Assembly (NCBI RefSeq): GCF_019753045.1
Contig: NZ_JAIELN010000002.1
Span: 248,001-312,000 of the forward strand
DNA length: 64,000 nt
Reading direction: 5' to 3'
DNA from: Hyphomicrobium sp.
GTDB taxonomy: Bacteria > Pseudomonadota > Alphaproteobacteria > Rhizobiales > Hyphomicrobiaceae
Shown: piece after piece, positions 10,859 through 19,184 of the stretch
How positions within the stretch are numbered: the stretch's first letter is position 1
Layout: every line of letters starts with the position of its first letter
Notes under the pieces: model-generated
Database searches by the model: none
What the model was told of the DNA's origin: nothing
What the model saw: only the letters and a program-made list of their open reading frames with translations
Made by a program: the position numbers and the translations under genes

Positions 10859-12112
10859 ATGAAAATCGTCATTCTCGGCGCAGGCGTCATCGGCGTGACG
10901 TCTGCCTACTACCTCGCCAAGGCCGGTCATCATGTGACCGTGCTCGACCGCCAATCGGGTTCGGCCCTCGAGACCAGCTTTGCCAACGCGGGCGAGATCT
11001 CGCCGGGCTACGCCGCGCCCTGGGCCGCGCCGGGCCTTCGGATGAAGGCGGTCCGATGGCTGTTCATGAGGCACGCGCCGCTCGTTATTCGTCCGACAGC
11101 GGTTCCGGGTGCTTGGCGCTGGATGGCCGGCATGCTGCAGAACTGCTCGGCTGCCCGCTATGGCGTGAACAAGGCGAGGATGGTGCGCCTTGCCGGGTAC
11201 AGTCGCGATTGCCTGATCGCGCTGCGTCATGAGACAGGCATTGCCTACGATCAGCGGTCTCTCGGGACCCTGCAGGTCTTTCGCACACAGAAGCAGCTCG
11301 ACAGCGCCGGGAAGGACATCGACGTGCTTCGCCGGAGCGGCGTGTCGTTCGAGCTCTTGGACCCGGCCGGCTGCGCCACCGTCGAGCCAGGGCTCGCACC
11401 CGTGCAGCACAAGATCACCGGCGGCCTGCGCATACCGCACGACGAGACGGGCGACTGCTTCAAGTTCACGAGCGAGCTGGAAAGAATGTGCCGCGAACTC
11501 GGCGTCGCATTCCGCTTCGGCCTCGAGATCCGGCGCCTGCGTGCCGACGGCAGACGCATCGCCGCTGTCGAAACGTCCACAGATGTCCTGGAAGCCGACG
11601 TCTTCGTCGCCGCGCTCGGCAGCTACACGCCGGCCCTGTTGCGGTCCCTCGGCCTGCAGCTACCGGTCTACCCCGTGAAGGGGTACTCGATCACGCTGCC
11701 GATTGTCGACGAGACCCGCGCGCCGGTCTCGACCGTGATGGACGAAACATACAAGATCGCAATCACGCGCCTTGGCGACCGCATCCGGGTCGGCGGCATG
11801 GCAGAGATCGCGGGCTTCAATCGTGACCTTCCGGACGCGCGGCGTGCAACGCTGCGCCACTCCGTCGAGGACCTCTTCGGCGGTGCCGGCGACCAGGCGG
11901 CGAGTACGTTCTGGACCGGTCTGCGTCCAATGACTCCGGACGGCACGCCGGTGATCGGCGCTACCCGCTACGCGAACCTCTTCCTCAATACCGGCCATGG
12001 AACGCTCGGCTGGACGATGGCATGCGGGTCCGGCCGCGTGCTGGCAGACCTGATCGGCGGCAGCAAGTCGGAGATCGAGACGAAGGATCTCTCTCTTGAA
12101 CGTTACCGTTAG
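10859..12112 (+). CDS. dadA: D-amino acid dehydrogenase (FAD, DadA)
   Basis: 417 residues, DAO/DadA family. Starts with the FAD Rossmann motif [20 protein letters not shown], then [24 protein letters not shown], which is diagnostic for DadA. It ends with [17 protein letters not shown] and [16 protein letters not shown]. Oxidises D-alanine and other D-amino acids to 2-oxo acids, passing electrons to the respiratory chain at the inner membrane. Start ATG preceded by GAGAGGCTACCC. The adjacent racemase is truncated, so it would act on exogenous or otherwise supplied D-amino acids. It fits the alanine theme of the neighbouring block. Confidence 0.93.
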   Translation: MKIVILGAGVIGVTSAYYLAKAGHHVTVLDRQSGSALETSFANAGEISPGYAAPWAAPGLRMKAVRWLFMRHAPLVIRPTAVPGAWRWMAGMLQNCSAARYGVNKARMVRLAGYSRDCLIALRHETGIAYDQRSLGTLQVFRTQKQLDSAGKDIDVLRRSGVSFELLDPAGCATVEPGLAPVQHKITGGLRIPHDETGDCFKFTSELERMCRELGVAFRFGLEIRRLRADGRRIAAVETSTDVLEADVFVAALGSYTPALLRSLGLQLPVYPVKGYSITLPIVDETRAPVSTVMDETYKIAITRLGDRIRVGGMAEIAGFNRDLPDARRATLRHSVEDLFGGAGDQAASTFWTGLRPMTPDGTPVIGATRYANLFLNTGHGTLGWTMACGSGRVLADLIGGSKSEIETKDLSLERYR

Positions 12113-12419
12113 CAGAGTCGCCCAATTGGCTTGCGCGCTTAAAGCTGAATCACGCTGAGGCGGCGCGTCAGGACTGTCCAAGCTCGATCAGTTCATGTCC
12201 ACCCGGAGAAATTGCCGGAAATACTCGTGCTGAGGCACCAGGCTGAGCATGTTCGACGTGGCGTAGCAGCCAAATCGGACACCTGTGCAGGGCAGCACGT
12301 TCGGCACGCTAAGCTTTAGGCTCGCGATCACCCGCTTACTCACAGAACGCGGCGCTAAAGTCATTGCCAAGGACATCTCACAGCCGCACCGGTTGGCCGA
12401 ACGAGGCCGGCAACGACCA
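12113..12419. other. Intergenic; possible trace of a short-chain dehydrogenase
   Basis: No intact gene. In the + frame at about 12308-12376 the translation LAITRLLTERGAKVIAKDI resembles the first Rossmann helix and second strand of SDR proteins, but stops follow quickly. The match is short and may be chance. Confidence 0.25.
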
Positions 12420-12464
12420 TTGACGTAGGAGCCTGCCGTCACTATAATTTCAACAAATGTCCAA
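12420..12464 (+). promoter_or_regulatory. Sigma70-like promoter and TetR-type operator for the flavin reductase
   Basis: TTGACG (12420-12425), 17-bp spacer, perfect TATAAT (12443-12448), directly followed by the site TTCAACAAATGTCCAA (12449-12464). The same 16-mer pattern TTCAACAnnTGTCCAA occurs in the promoters of the APC permease and of the luciferase-like monooxygenase. A repressor bound here would cover the transcription start. Confidence 0.65.
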
Positions 12465-12503
12465 ATTACAATTGGATCGCCGCAGCATGAGTTGGGGTCT
12501 GAG

Positions 12504-13055
12504 ATGACGGCGTTGGCAAGCTATGATGACCGGGCGCTCGGCGTATTGCGTGAAGCGAACTGGCCAGATGTCTCCGAACAGGACTTCAAGACAGCCGTGG
12601 GGTCGTTCCCCACCGGTGTAGTAATTGTAACCGGAGAAGACGAAGACGGCCCCTTCGGGCTGACAATCCAGTCCTTCATGTCCTTGTCGATGGTCCCGAG
12701 GCTGGTACTAATCTCTGTTGCCAGGACATCGGCAACGCTGCCCCGGATTCAACGGGCAGGGCGATTCTGTGTCAACTTGCTCGACGACACTCACTCCGAG
12801 CTCGCCCTCCACTTCGCCAAAAGTGCCCGCGGGGTCAACAAGTTCGATGGCATCAACTACTCGAGGAAGGGTACGGACGGCTCTCCGGTCTTTCCGGGCT
12901 CGCTCGGATGGATTGAGTGCAGCGTGTTGCGGACGCACCTCGAAGGCGATCACGTGCTCCTGGTCGGTGCGGTAAAGGAAGCCGCGGTCAGCGAAGAGCC
13001 GACAGTTAGACCTTTGATCTTTTGGCGTTCCAGCTTCGTGTCGGTCGATCCCTGA
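12504..13055 (+). CDS. Flavin reductase family protein (HpaC-like, reductase component of a two-component monooxygenase)
   Basis: 183 residues from ATG 12504 (a TTG start at 12492 would add four). Flavin reductase-like FMN-binding split barrel: GSFPTGVVIVTGEDEDGPFGLT, SFMSLSMVPRLVLISVARTS, RFCVNLLDDTHSELALHFA, and a C-terminal LEGDHVLLVGAVKEAA. Such proteins reduce FMN or FAD with NAD(P)H and supply reduced flavin to a partner oxygenase. The partner here is probably the luciferase-like monooxygenase at 16509, whose promoter carries the same operator. Probably repressed by the TetR protein encoded next. Confidence 0.85.
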   Translation: MTALASYDDRALGVLREANWPDVSEQDFKTAVGSFPTGVVIVTGEDEDGPFGLTIQSFMSLSMVPRLVLISVARTSATLPRIQRAGRFCVNLLDDTHSELALHFAKSARGVNKFDGINYSRKGTDGSPVFPGSLGWIECSVLRTHLEGDHVLLVGAVKEAAVSEEPTVRPLIFWRSSFVSVDP

Positions 13056-13227
13056 GGCATCGCTTTCGGCCAGACATTCCTACGCGGGCGATCCACCATG
13101 ATGGTTTGTCGATGACCGCGACATAAGGATCTCATCCAGATTGCCGCCGCCCCTCCCGGATTGTCCTGCAATATTGTACTGTGGCCCGCCGTAGCGGTTC
13201 ATCGTCAATAGAGAGGGAGATGCAGAA

Positions 13228-13902
13228 TTGGGGTCTGAGGTTGAGGAGTCAGAGTTGCCTCGAACGAAGCGCGCGCACAGCAAGCGCGGTAGTGATGCGG
13301 AGCGTTCACTGCTCGAAGCGACGCTGCGTGTCGTCGCGCGCGATGGCGTCAAGAGCGTAACCCACCGCAAGGTCGTCGCGGAGGCCGGTCAAGCGTTGGG
13401 CAGCACCCACTACTATTACGAAGATCTCGACGACCTGATCCTCACGGCCTTCGCGCACTACGTCGAGCTGATGGTGGAGAAGTACTCGCACACGCTCGAC
13501 GCTGTGACCAAGGAGGAAGAGCTGCTGGATGCCATTTTGGTTCTCCTCGATGCTCTCCGGACCGACCAGCAACTCTCCACCTTGATGTACGAGCTGTACG
13601 CCCAGGGTGTGCGCGACGAGCGTTACCGGCGGCTGGTCATGCACTGGTCGGGAGAATCGAAGAAGGCCCTCAAGAAGTTCTGCACTGCACAGACGGCGAA
13701 CGAGATCGAAGCGATCTGGGATGGCATGGCGGTCCAGTCGCTACTCACCCTGTCGGTGCCCGCTGACCGCGAGATCAAGCGCCTGTTGCGCGCGGTTCTG
13801 GAACACGGGCGGGCGAAGAGCTCGGTCGCGCGTCGCCCTGCTGCACGCAAGGCGGCGACGCGAGCCACGAAGGACGACGTGAGAATCTCCGGGCGCCGGT
13901 AG
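13228..13902 (+). CDS. TetR/AcrR-family transcriptional regulator
   Basis: 224 residues with an N-terminal TetR HTH: LLEATLRVVARDGVKSVTHRKVVAEAGQALGSTHYYYEDLDDLI (about residues 27-70), then a helical ligand-binding domain. The start is TTG 13228: no ATG or GTG lies before the HTH in this frame, and AGGGAG sits about 10 bp upstream. The bases TTGGGGTCTGAG at this start are also found at the flavin reductase start. Likely repressor of the three promoters that carry TTCAACAnnTGTCCAA within 4 kb. The operator is not obvious at its own promoter. Confidence 0.88.
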   Translation: MGSEVEESELPRTKRAHSKRGSDAERSLLEATLRVVARDGVKSVTHRKVVAEAGQALGSTHYYYEDLDDLILTAFAHYVELMVEKYSHTLDAVTKEEELLDAILVLLDALRTDQQLSTLMYELYAQGVRDERYRRLVMHWSGESKKALKKFCTAQTANEIEAIWDGMAVQSLLTLSVPADREIKRLLRAVLEHGRAKSSVARRPAARKAATRATKDDVRISGRR

Positions 13903-13910
13903 AGGCTGAG

Positions 13911-13936
13911 CCGACGCGGACAGGGGTCCGCGTCGG
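13911..13936. terminator. Hairpin between convergent TetR and APC permease genes
   Basis: CCGACGCGGAC (13911-13921) and GTCCGCGTCGG (13926-13936) form a perfect 11-bp stem with an AGGG loop, 8 bp after the tetR stop. It is followed by ATTTGT, so the U-tract is poor. Position between two converging genes suggests a bidirectional terminator. Confidence 0.6.
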
Positions 13937-14068
13937 ATTTGTCGGTGCGTGAGGTGAAAACGCGGGGTCGCCGGGCAAGTGCTATACGGTATGACGTGAT
14001 CGGCCGGCTACCTATTCACCCCGGACCGGTCACGCCATAACGTCAACCTTGACTGCACCGCGATCAGA

Positions 14069-15577
14069 TCACGAGCGAGCGAAGCGTTCCTTGCGCAGTC
14101 GCTCGGCGACCTCGATTGCGTCGCCCTCCGCTCCGCTTGAGTGTCCGTACGGCTGAGCGATGACCATGTAGAGAACGCCGGACCCGGTGACAACGGCTAG
14201 TCCGATGAGTACGATCCAACGGTCAACGAAGTTCAGGCTAGCATTTCCCGGCCACGCGAGGAGCACCATCGCGATGATGCCGTAGACGAGCGCGAGTACG
14301 TTGACAATTCCGCCCGCCCATCCCAGCGTCCACGGTCCAGCGGGGGACCAGCCCTTGAACCGCTGCCGCAGCGCTGCGAGGACGACCATCTGGAAGCACA
14401 CGTAGATGCCGATGACGGCGAACGAGGTCACCTGGACCACGCTATCGGGCTTGAAGTAGAGCCAGCTGTTGATCACCATCGGAACGCTGCAAGCGACGAT
14501 CATGGCGTTGCGCGGGACGGCTCCGCCGCCGGCGACCTCCTCGTGCAGGCGCGAGAGCCAGCGTGAGCCGGGGACCATGTTGTCGCGAGCGAAGCTGTAA
14601 AGCAGCCGGCTCAACGCTGCCTGCTGGGAGAGCGCCGCGGAGAGGAAGATCGTGGCAGCGACGATGAGGAACAACTCGATCCCAAGTCGACCGGTGCTGG
14701 CTTCGACGATGGCAGGAATGGGATCTGTGACCTCGCCGTTGACGATCTGTTGAAGGTTCGGTGCTGCGAGGATGAAGCCCGCATAGGACACCACGGCGCC
14801 GATCAGGCCGACGACGATGGTCATGATCATCGCCACCGGAATCTTGCGTTCCGGCTCCTCGACTTCTTCGGCGACGTCTCCACACGCTTCGAATCCGTAG
14901 AACTGCCAAAGGCCGACCAATGCCGCCAGCAAGAACGCGGCGAGGTAGGAACCTTCCTTTGCGACACCCATGCTATCGAAGAGCACGCTGAAGGGGTGGT
15001 GACGTTCGAATGCCAGGAGGTAAAGGCCGAGTGCCAGTACGCCGACAAGCTCACAGATGAACCCGATCTTGGCCACCATCGCGAGTGTTTTGGTGCCCAT
15101 GCTATTGAGCGCGAATGCGAATAGGCACAGGCCCTGAGCGATCAGGAGTGTCCGCAGGCTGCCGGCATGGTCGATTCTGAACAGCTGGCCGAGGAATGGG
15201 ACAGCGAACTGGACAACCGCTGTCGTAGTGACAGCCAGGGACCACATGTAGATCCAAGCGGCCAGCCAGGCGAACTTGCGGTCCCACAGACGGCGCGCCC
15301 ATGGGTAGATGCCGCCTGTGATTGGGTATTGCGAGACGATCTCGCCGAAGACGAGGGCGACGAGGAGTTGCCCCGCGGCGACGATGAAGAACCACCAGAT
15401 CGACGGTGGACCAGCGATCGCGAGACCGACCGCGAAAATCGACAAGACGCCCGCTCCTGGCGAGAGATAGGTGAAGCCCAGGGCGAAGTTCGAGACTAGG
15501 CCGATCGAACGTTTGAACCGCGTCGAACCGGCGTTCGACCGCTCCGTGACTGTGGTGTTCGGTATGATGCTGGTCAT
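14069..15577 (-). CDS. APC-superfamily amino acid/amine permease
   Basis: 502 residues, about 12 hydrophobic segments. Typical APC start (IGLVSNFALGFTYLSPGAGVLSIFAVGLAIAGPPSIWW), FGEIVSQYPITGGIYPWARRLW, and FYGFEACGDVAEEVEEPERKIPVAM before a loop and helix. The start MTSIIPNTTV at 15577 is set by GGAGGG seven bases upstream; an open frame continues to 15685 but without a better site. Inner-membrane importer of an amino acid or amine. Its promoter holds the shared operator, so it is probably co-induced with the monooxygenase module, and its cargo may be the module's substrate. Confidence 0.88.
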   Translation of the reverse strand: MTSIIPNTTVTERSNAGSTRFKRSIGLVSNFALGFTYLSPGAGVLSIFAVGLAIAGPPSIWWFFIVAAGQLLVALVFGEIVSQYPITGGIYPWARRLWDRKFAWLAAWIYMWSLAVTTTAVVQFAVPFLGQLFRIDHAGSLRTLLIAQGLCLFAFALNSMGTKTLAMVAKIGFICELVGVLALGLYLLAFERHHPFSVLFDSMGVAKEGSYLAAFLLAALVGLWQFYGFEACGDVAEEVEEPERKIPVAMIMTIVVGLIGAVVSYAGFILAAPNLQQIVNGEVTDPIPAIVEASTGRLGIELFLIVAATIFLSAALSQQAALSRLLYSFARDNMVPGSRWLSRLHEEVAGGGAVPRNAMIVACSVPMVINSWLYFKPDSVVQVTSFAVIGIYVCFQMVVLAALRQRFKGWSPAGPWTLGWAGGIVNVLALVYGIIAMVLLAWPGNASLNFVDRWIVLIGLAVVTGSGVLYMVIAQPYGHSSGAEGDAIEVAERLRKERFARS

Positions 15578-15643
15578 TGGGTAACCCTCCCTCGGTCCGG
15601 ATTTAGCTGCGGGCACTGCAGTCCCTGAGTGGGCGCCCGAAAC

Positions 15644-15698
15644 TTGGACACTTGTTGAAGATTTGGCGAATGTAGGTCGCCGCATATCACGCCGTCAA
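15644..15698 (-). promoter_or_regulatory. Promoter and TetR-type operator of the APC permease
   Basis: On the minus strand: TTGACG (15698-15693), 18-bp spacer, TACATT (15674-15669), then the operator TTCAACAAGTGTCCAA (15659-15644). Same arrangement as at 12420 and 16417. Transcription would start close to the operator, about 70-80 bp before the ATG at 15577. Confidence 0.6.
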
Positions 15699-15745
15699 TA
15701 GGTGGATTCAACGTGAGCATCGTCTGCGCTGGACGGCGGCTCGTC

Positions 15746-16330
15746 GTGATTGCAATGTCGGCGGGCGGTGTACGTCCTATTTGGCGATGGGGCCGACCGA
15801 CATGAGAACGGGCTCAAACGACCTCTCGGTTCCTGGCGCCGGACACACTGAATGGCAACACTGAATCAGGACTCGTTCGCCAGGCACCTGTTCGTGTTCC
15901 ACGGCAAGTTCGGCGATCTCGTCATGATCCTCGACTGGGACGGCCAGGGCTTCTGCCTGTTCGCGAAGCGGTTGGAAAGGGCCGCTTCGTTGGCTGATTA
16001 CGAAAGAAGGATCGATGACGCTGACGCCGGCATAGTTTGTCGATGTTGCTGGAAGACATCGATTGGCGGGCTCCACAGTCGACGCTCGCTGGATGAACCC
16101 GAAGCAATTTAGGTCAGCGGCTTGCGGACGGCTGCCGATCTTCCCGGCGACATTGAAACCTCGCAGGCGCTGATCGCGTGCGACGACAAGCTTGCCGTTG
16201 CGAAATCGACGTTCGTTGCCAAGACGCTGAAAGCCAAAGAGCTCGAGCTATCGCGGTTGAAGCGCATGCACTTTGGCCAGTCGTCCGAGCGCATCGAGCG
16301 CGAGATTGTGCTGCGGAAGTTAAAGAGGTC
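15746..16330 (+). pseudogene. Decayed IS66-family element: tnpB and start of tnpC
   Basis: Frame pieces match IS66 TnpB: YLAMGPTDMR (near 15778), then LNQDSFARHLFVFHGKFGDLV..LDWDGQGFCLFAKRLER (15855-15977), and LLEDIDWRAPQSTLAG in a shifted frame near 16043. TnpB is broken by at least two frameshifts. It is followed by the N-terminus of TnpC: LPGDIETSQALI ... LSRLKRMHFGQSSERIEREI (16140-16310). The TnpC catalytic region is lost. The tnpC frame stays open and runs into the downstream monooxygenase, giving a spurious longer open frame. Terminal inverted repeats were not located. Confidence 0.75.
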
Positions 16331-16416
16331 ACCTGACCACAGCCGTCAGAAGGCGCTTGCGATTCAACAAGGCAACAAGCGCGCTTGTTACGACCTCGCT
16401 TCGCGATCGACGCCCC

Positions 16417-16460
16417 TTGACAGTGAACGAACGACGGACCTATTTTCAACATCTGTCCAA
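16417..16460 (+). promoter_or_regulatory. Promoter and TetR-type operator of the luciferase-like monooxygenase
   Basis: TTGACA (16417-16422), 18-bp spacer, TATTTT (16441-16446), with the operator TTCAACATCTGTCCAA (16445-16460) overlapping the -10 end. It lies just after the IS66 remnant. A second inverted pair, CCAACTTTTTGGTTGG, begins in the operator. Same layout as the promoters at 12420 and 15698. Confidence 0.6.
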
Positions 16461-16508
16461 CTTTTTGGTTGGCAGAGGGAGTCGAGACAAGAAGGAGGGA
16501 AAGCCCCC

Positions 16509-17603
16509 ATGCAGTTTGGAATCTTCAACATCCCCTACTCCAGGGGATACGCGCACGGCAGCAGGACCGTTCGAGACGTGATCGAATGGGACCTTCAGAT
16601 CACCAAGTGGGCGGATGCGTACGGCCTCGACGAGGCCTACTTCGCCGAGCATTTCACCTTGGGCGGTGAGCCCAGTCCCTCACCTGAAGCCATGATCGCA
16701 GCGGCATCTCAGGTCACGCAGAAGATCAAGCTCGGTGCGGCAGCGCACCTGCTCGCCTACCACAATCCGATCGCCCTTGCGCATCGGATGATGTGGATCG
16801 ACCACATGACCGGCGGCCGCTACATCGCCGGCTTCGCGCCCGGAGCGTTCCCCAGTGACGCGCAACTATTCAACACCGGGAAGAACAATCCACAGATGAT
16901 GGTCGAGGCTCTCGACATCATTGACGCGGTCTGGAACCGTAAGGGACCGTATCGCATCGAGCGCACGTACTGGACCGTCGATATGCCCGCATACTGCGAG
17001 GACATTCACGGCCCGCACTTGACCCCCAAGCAGGAAAAAATTCCGGTCATCATGACAGGGATGCAGCCGAAGTCGCCGACGCTGTCGGTGGCTGGCCAGC
17101 GTGGCTACTCGCCGATGAGCCAGCAGGTGCACGCAGGCGTCCTGCGCGAGCACTGGGCGACCTTCGCCGAGGCTGCCAAGAGCGAGGGCTACACGCCGTG
17201 CCGCTCCGAGTGGCGTATCTGTCGCGACGTGTTCGTCGCCGACACCGATGCCGAGGCCCGCGTCGGCTACCTCAACGGCTCAATGGGCGACCTCTGGGGG
17301 AACTACAACATCCCGACGTTTATCAAGCTGGGGATCGGCAAATACATCTCCGGTGATGCGATCGCCGAAGAGGATTTGTCGGCGGAGTGGATGGCCGAAA
17401 ACTTCCACATCGTCGGTTCGCCAGAGACCGTCGCGCAGAAGATCGAGACCCTGTACCGTGAGGTCGGCGGTTTCGGAACCCTGATCTCTTTCGGCCACGA
17501 GTACGTGGACAACCCGGAGATCTACCGCCGTAACTTCGAGCTTCTCGGAACGAAAGTCGCGCCGCTCCTGGCCCACCTCGATGGCAGGGAGTGCAACGCG
17601 TGA
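16509..17603 (+). CDS. LLM-class FMN-dependent monooxygenase (LimB/alkanal monooxygenase-like)
   Basis: 364 residues, bacterial luciferase-like TIM barrel. Seen: AYFAEHFTLGGEPSPSPEAMIAA, IKLGAAAHLLAYHNPIALAHRM, DHMTGGRYIAGFAPGAFPSD, and a C-terminal VGSPETVAQKIETLYREVGGFGTLISF. The start is set by AGGAGGG eight to ten bases before ATG 16509; the frame is open to 16122, but that part encodes IS66 TnpC residues. Family members use FMNH2 and O2 on terpenes, aldehydes or similar small compounds; the real substrate is unknown. Reduced flavin likely comes from the reductase at 12504. Overlaps the SDR start by four bases, so they form an operon. Confidence 0.85.
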   Translation: MQFGIFNIPYSRGYAHGSRTVRDVIEWDLQITKWADAYGLDEAYFAEHFTLGGEPSPSPEAMIAAASQVTQKIKLGAAAHLLAYHNPIALAHRMMWIDHMTGGRYIAGFAPGAFPSDAQLFNTGKNNPQMMVEALDIIDAVWNRKGPYRIERTYWTVDMPAYCEDIHGPHLTPKQEKIPVIMTGMQPKSPTLSVAGQRGYSPMSQQVHAGVLREHWATFAEAAKSEGYTPCRSEWRICRDVFVADTDAEARVGYLNGSMGDLWGNYNIPTFIKLGIGKYISGDAIAEEDLSAEWMAENFHIVGSPETVAQKIETLYREVGGFGTLISFGHEYVDNPEIYRRNFELLGTKVAPLLAHLDGRECNA

Positions 17604-18394
17604 GCCAACCCCGGAAAAAACAAAACGTAAGGGCTGGCCGGGTCGCGGGCAAGATCATACTCGTCTCGGGTGGCGCCAGCGGCATGGGCGCCGCCCACGT
17701 CACTCGTCTCTCCGAGGAAGGCGGGACGGTCTACCTAGCCGACCGCGACGTGGAACGGGGTAAACAACTCGCCGCGGAACTCGCCGCGCGCCAGCTCGAC
17801 GTCCGCTTCGTTGAACTCGACGTCACGGACGAGACCAGCTGGCGCGCTGTTGCATCGCTCATCACCAACGAGAAAGGGCGACTGGACGTGCTGATCCATA
17901 ATGCCGGCGTTCTCAGCCTCTCCTCGCCCGAGGAGGCCACCGACGAAGAGTGGGAACGAACGATCGCGATCAATCAGACCGGCATCTTCCGTGGCACGCG
18001 GGCACTGATGCCGCTGGTGCGGCTCGGGCGCTCACCTTCGATCATTAACATCTCCTCGATCTTTGGTCTAATCGGGGCCGCGGGCTACTTCGCCTATATG
18101 GCCTCGAAGGGCGCAGTCACTCTGATGACCAAATCAATGGCCGCGACCTATGGGCCCGAGGGAATTCGGTGTAACAGCGTGCACCCCGGATACATCTCCA
18201 CTCCGATGCTCGAACAGGAGATGCGCGGACTGCCCGCGGGGTCCGCTGAGGCGATTCACGGGCAGATCCCCCTGCGTCGGTTCGCCGACCCGAGTGAGGT
18301 CTCGGCGGCGGTGCTGTTCCTTGCGTCGGATGAGGCCTCGTACGTCTCGGGAGCAGAGATCGTCGTCGACGGCGGCCTGCTCTGCTGCCGCTGA
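17600..18394 (+). CDS. Short-chain dehydrogenase/reductase (SDR)
   Basis: 264 residues from GTG 17600, which overlaps the monooxygenase stop (GTGA). Classical SDR: cofactor loop SGGASGMGAAHV, HNAGV, catalytic Ser in NISSIF and YMASK, and C-terminal LASDEASYVSGAEIVVDGG. NAD(P)-dependent oxidation or reduction of an alcohol or ketone, presumably a product or precursor in the monooxygenase route. Codon use is very GC-rich and similar to the genes from 12504 onward, suggesting they arrived together. Confidence 0.88.
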   Translation: MSQPRKKQNVRAGRVAGKIILVSGGASGMGAAHVTRLSEEGGTVYLADRDVERGKQLAAELAARQLDVRFVELDVTDETSWRAVASLITNEKGRLDVLIHNAGVLSLSSPEEATDEEWERTIAINQTGIFRGTRALMPLVRLGRSPSIINISSIFGLIGAAGYFAYMASKGAVTLMTKSMAATYGPEGIRCNSVHPGYISTPMLEQEMRGLPAGSAEAIHGQIPLRRFADPSEVSAAVLFLASDEASYVSGAEIVVDGGLLCCR

Positions 18395-18474
18395 GAGCGC
18401 TCCTTCCGAGATCTGCGGCCGGTCGTGAGGGCCACCCTCGCTATCGGCCGCACCAACATCACAGCCCAGACGCC

Positions 18475-18672
18475 ATGCGGGCAGCCATCATCGTCGTCGG
18501 CAGCTTGGCGCGCGAGGAAAAGCTCGAGGCGATCTGGAACACCACCCGTCCCGACTTCAAGAGGATCGCCAGCGATGCAAATCCTGGTACCTAGCCGATC
18601 GAACACCGCAGCGAAACTCTCATCGGCCGCTCGGTCGCGCCCAACTTCATCAAAGGGAGATGACGATGAATA
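18475..18672 (+). pseudogene. Unrecognised decayed coding remnant
   Basis: From ATG 18475 the frame reads MRAAIIVVGSL then REEKLEAIWNTTRPDFKRI, meets a TAG at about 18592, and continues as PIEHRSETLIGRSVAPNFIKGR to a TGA near 18662. The two halves look like one protein interrupted by a stop. The family is not recognised. It sits between the SDR and the cupin gene. Confidence 0.35.
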
Positions 18673-18688
18673 TCGCTCGTAAGACACC

Positions 18689-19033
18689 ATGAGTTCACTT
18701 GTTGCTCTTCGGCACGTTGCCGTCCGCGCAGCCAATCTTGAAAATCAAGCCTCTCTTCAGTCGAGCGCTGGTTCGATCAGCCTGCTTCCCATCTGGCGGA
18801 GAGGTGGCCAGACGCACGGGATATGGCAAATGACTCCTGGAACTCTGACCGGTGTGTCTGGCCCTGAAACCGTAGTGGTCCTCGAAGGCAGGGCGGAGGT
18901 AACGGTGCAGCCAGGTGGCAGAACATTTCACCTGAATCCCGGCGACTTGTTCGTTCTAGACGAGAACGAAACAGCCACATGGAAGGTGTCAGAAACCATC
19001 CGCAAATTTTATGTCACGAACCGGGATCCGTAG
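18689..19033 (+). CDS. Small cupin-domain protein (cupin_3/DUF861-like)
   Basis: 114 residues, single beta-barrel. The C-terminal half TVVVLEGRAEVTVQPGGRTFHLNPGDLFVLDENETATWKVSETIRKFYV is typical of cupin_3 proteins (ureidoglycine aminohydrolase-like). Usual metal-binding histidines are largely absent, so a binding or regulatory role is as likely as catalysis. Starts at ATG 18689 with no strong ribosome site. Follows the decayed remnant and precedes an SDR. Possibly an accessory of the preceding oxygenase operon, but its lower GC suggests a separate origin. Confidence 0.75.
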   Translation: MSSLVALRHVAVRAANLENQASLQSSAGSISLLPIWRRGGQTHGIWQMTPGTLTGVSGPETVVVLEGRAEVTVQPGGRTFHLNPGDLFVLDENETATWKVSETIRKFYVTNRDP

Positions 19034-19184
19034 ACCCGAGATAGGGAGGTGCCAGTTCCTCCATGTTTGTACCGCGATAATTTAAACCGACTGCGTAGTG
19101 CTCGTTGAGCAACAATCGGCTGGCACGTTCCGCTCGTGCGTTGTTCGCAGCAGCGTCTGTGCAGAAAGTGGTCAAGAAAGGAAC

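Noticed and set aside
16122-17603. Single 493-residue protein joining IS66 TnpC to the LLM oxygenase
   Set aside because: The N-terminal 129 residues are transposase-derived; a strong ribosome site and promoter precede ATG 16509.
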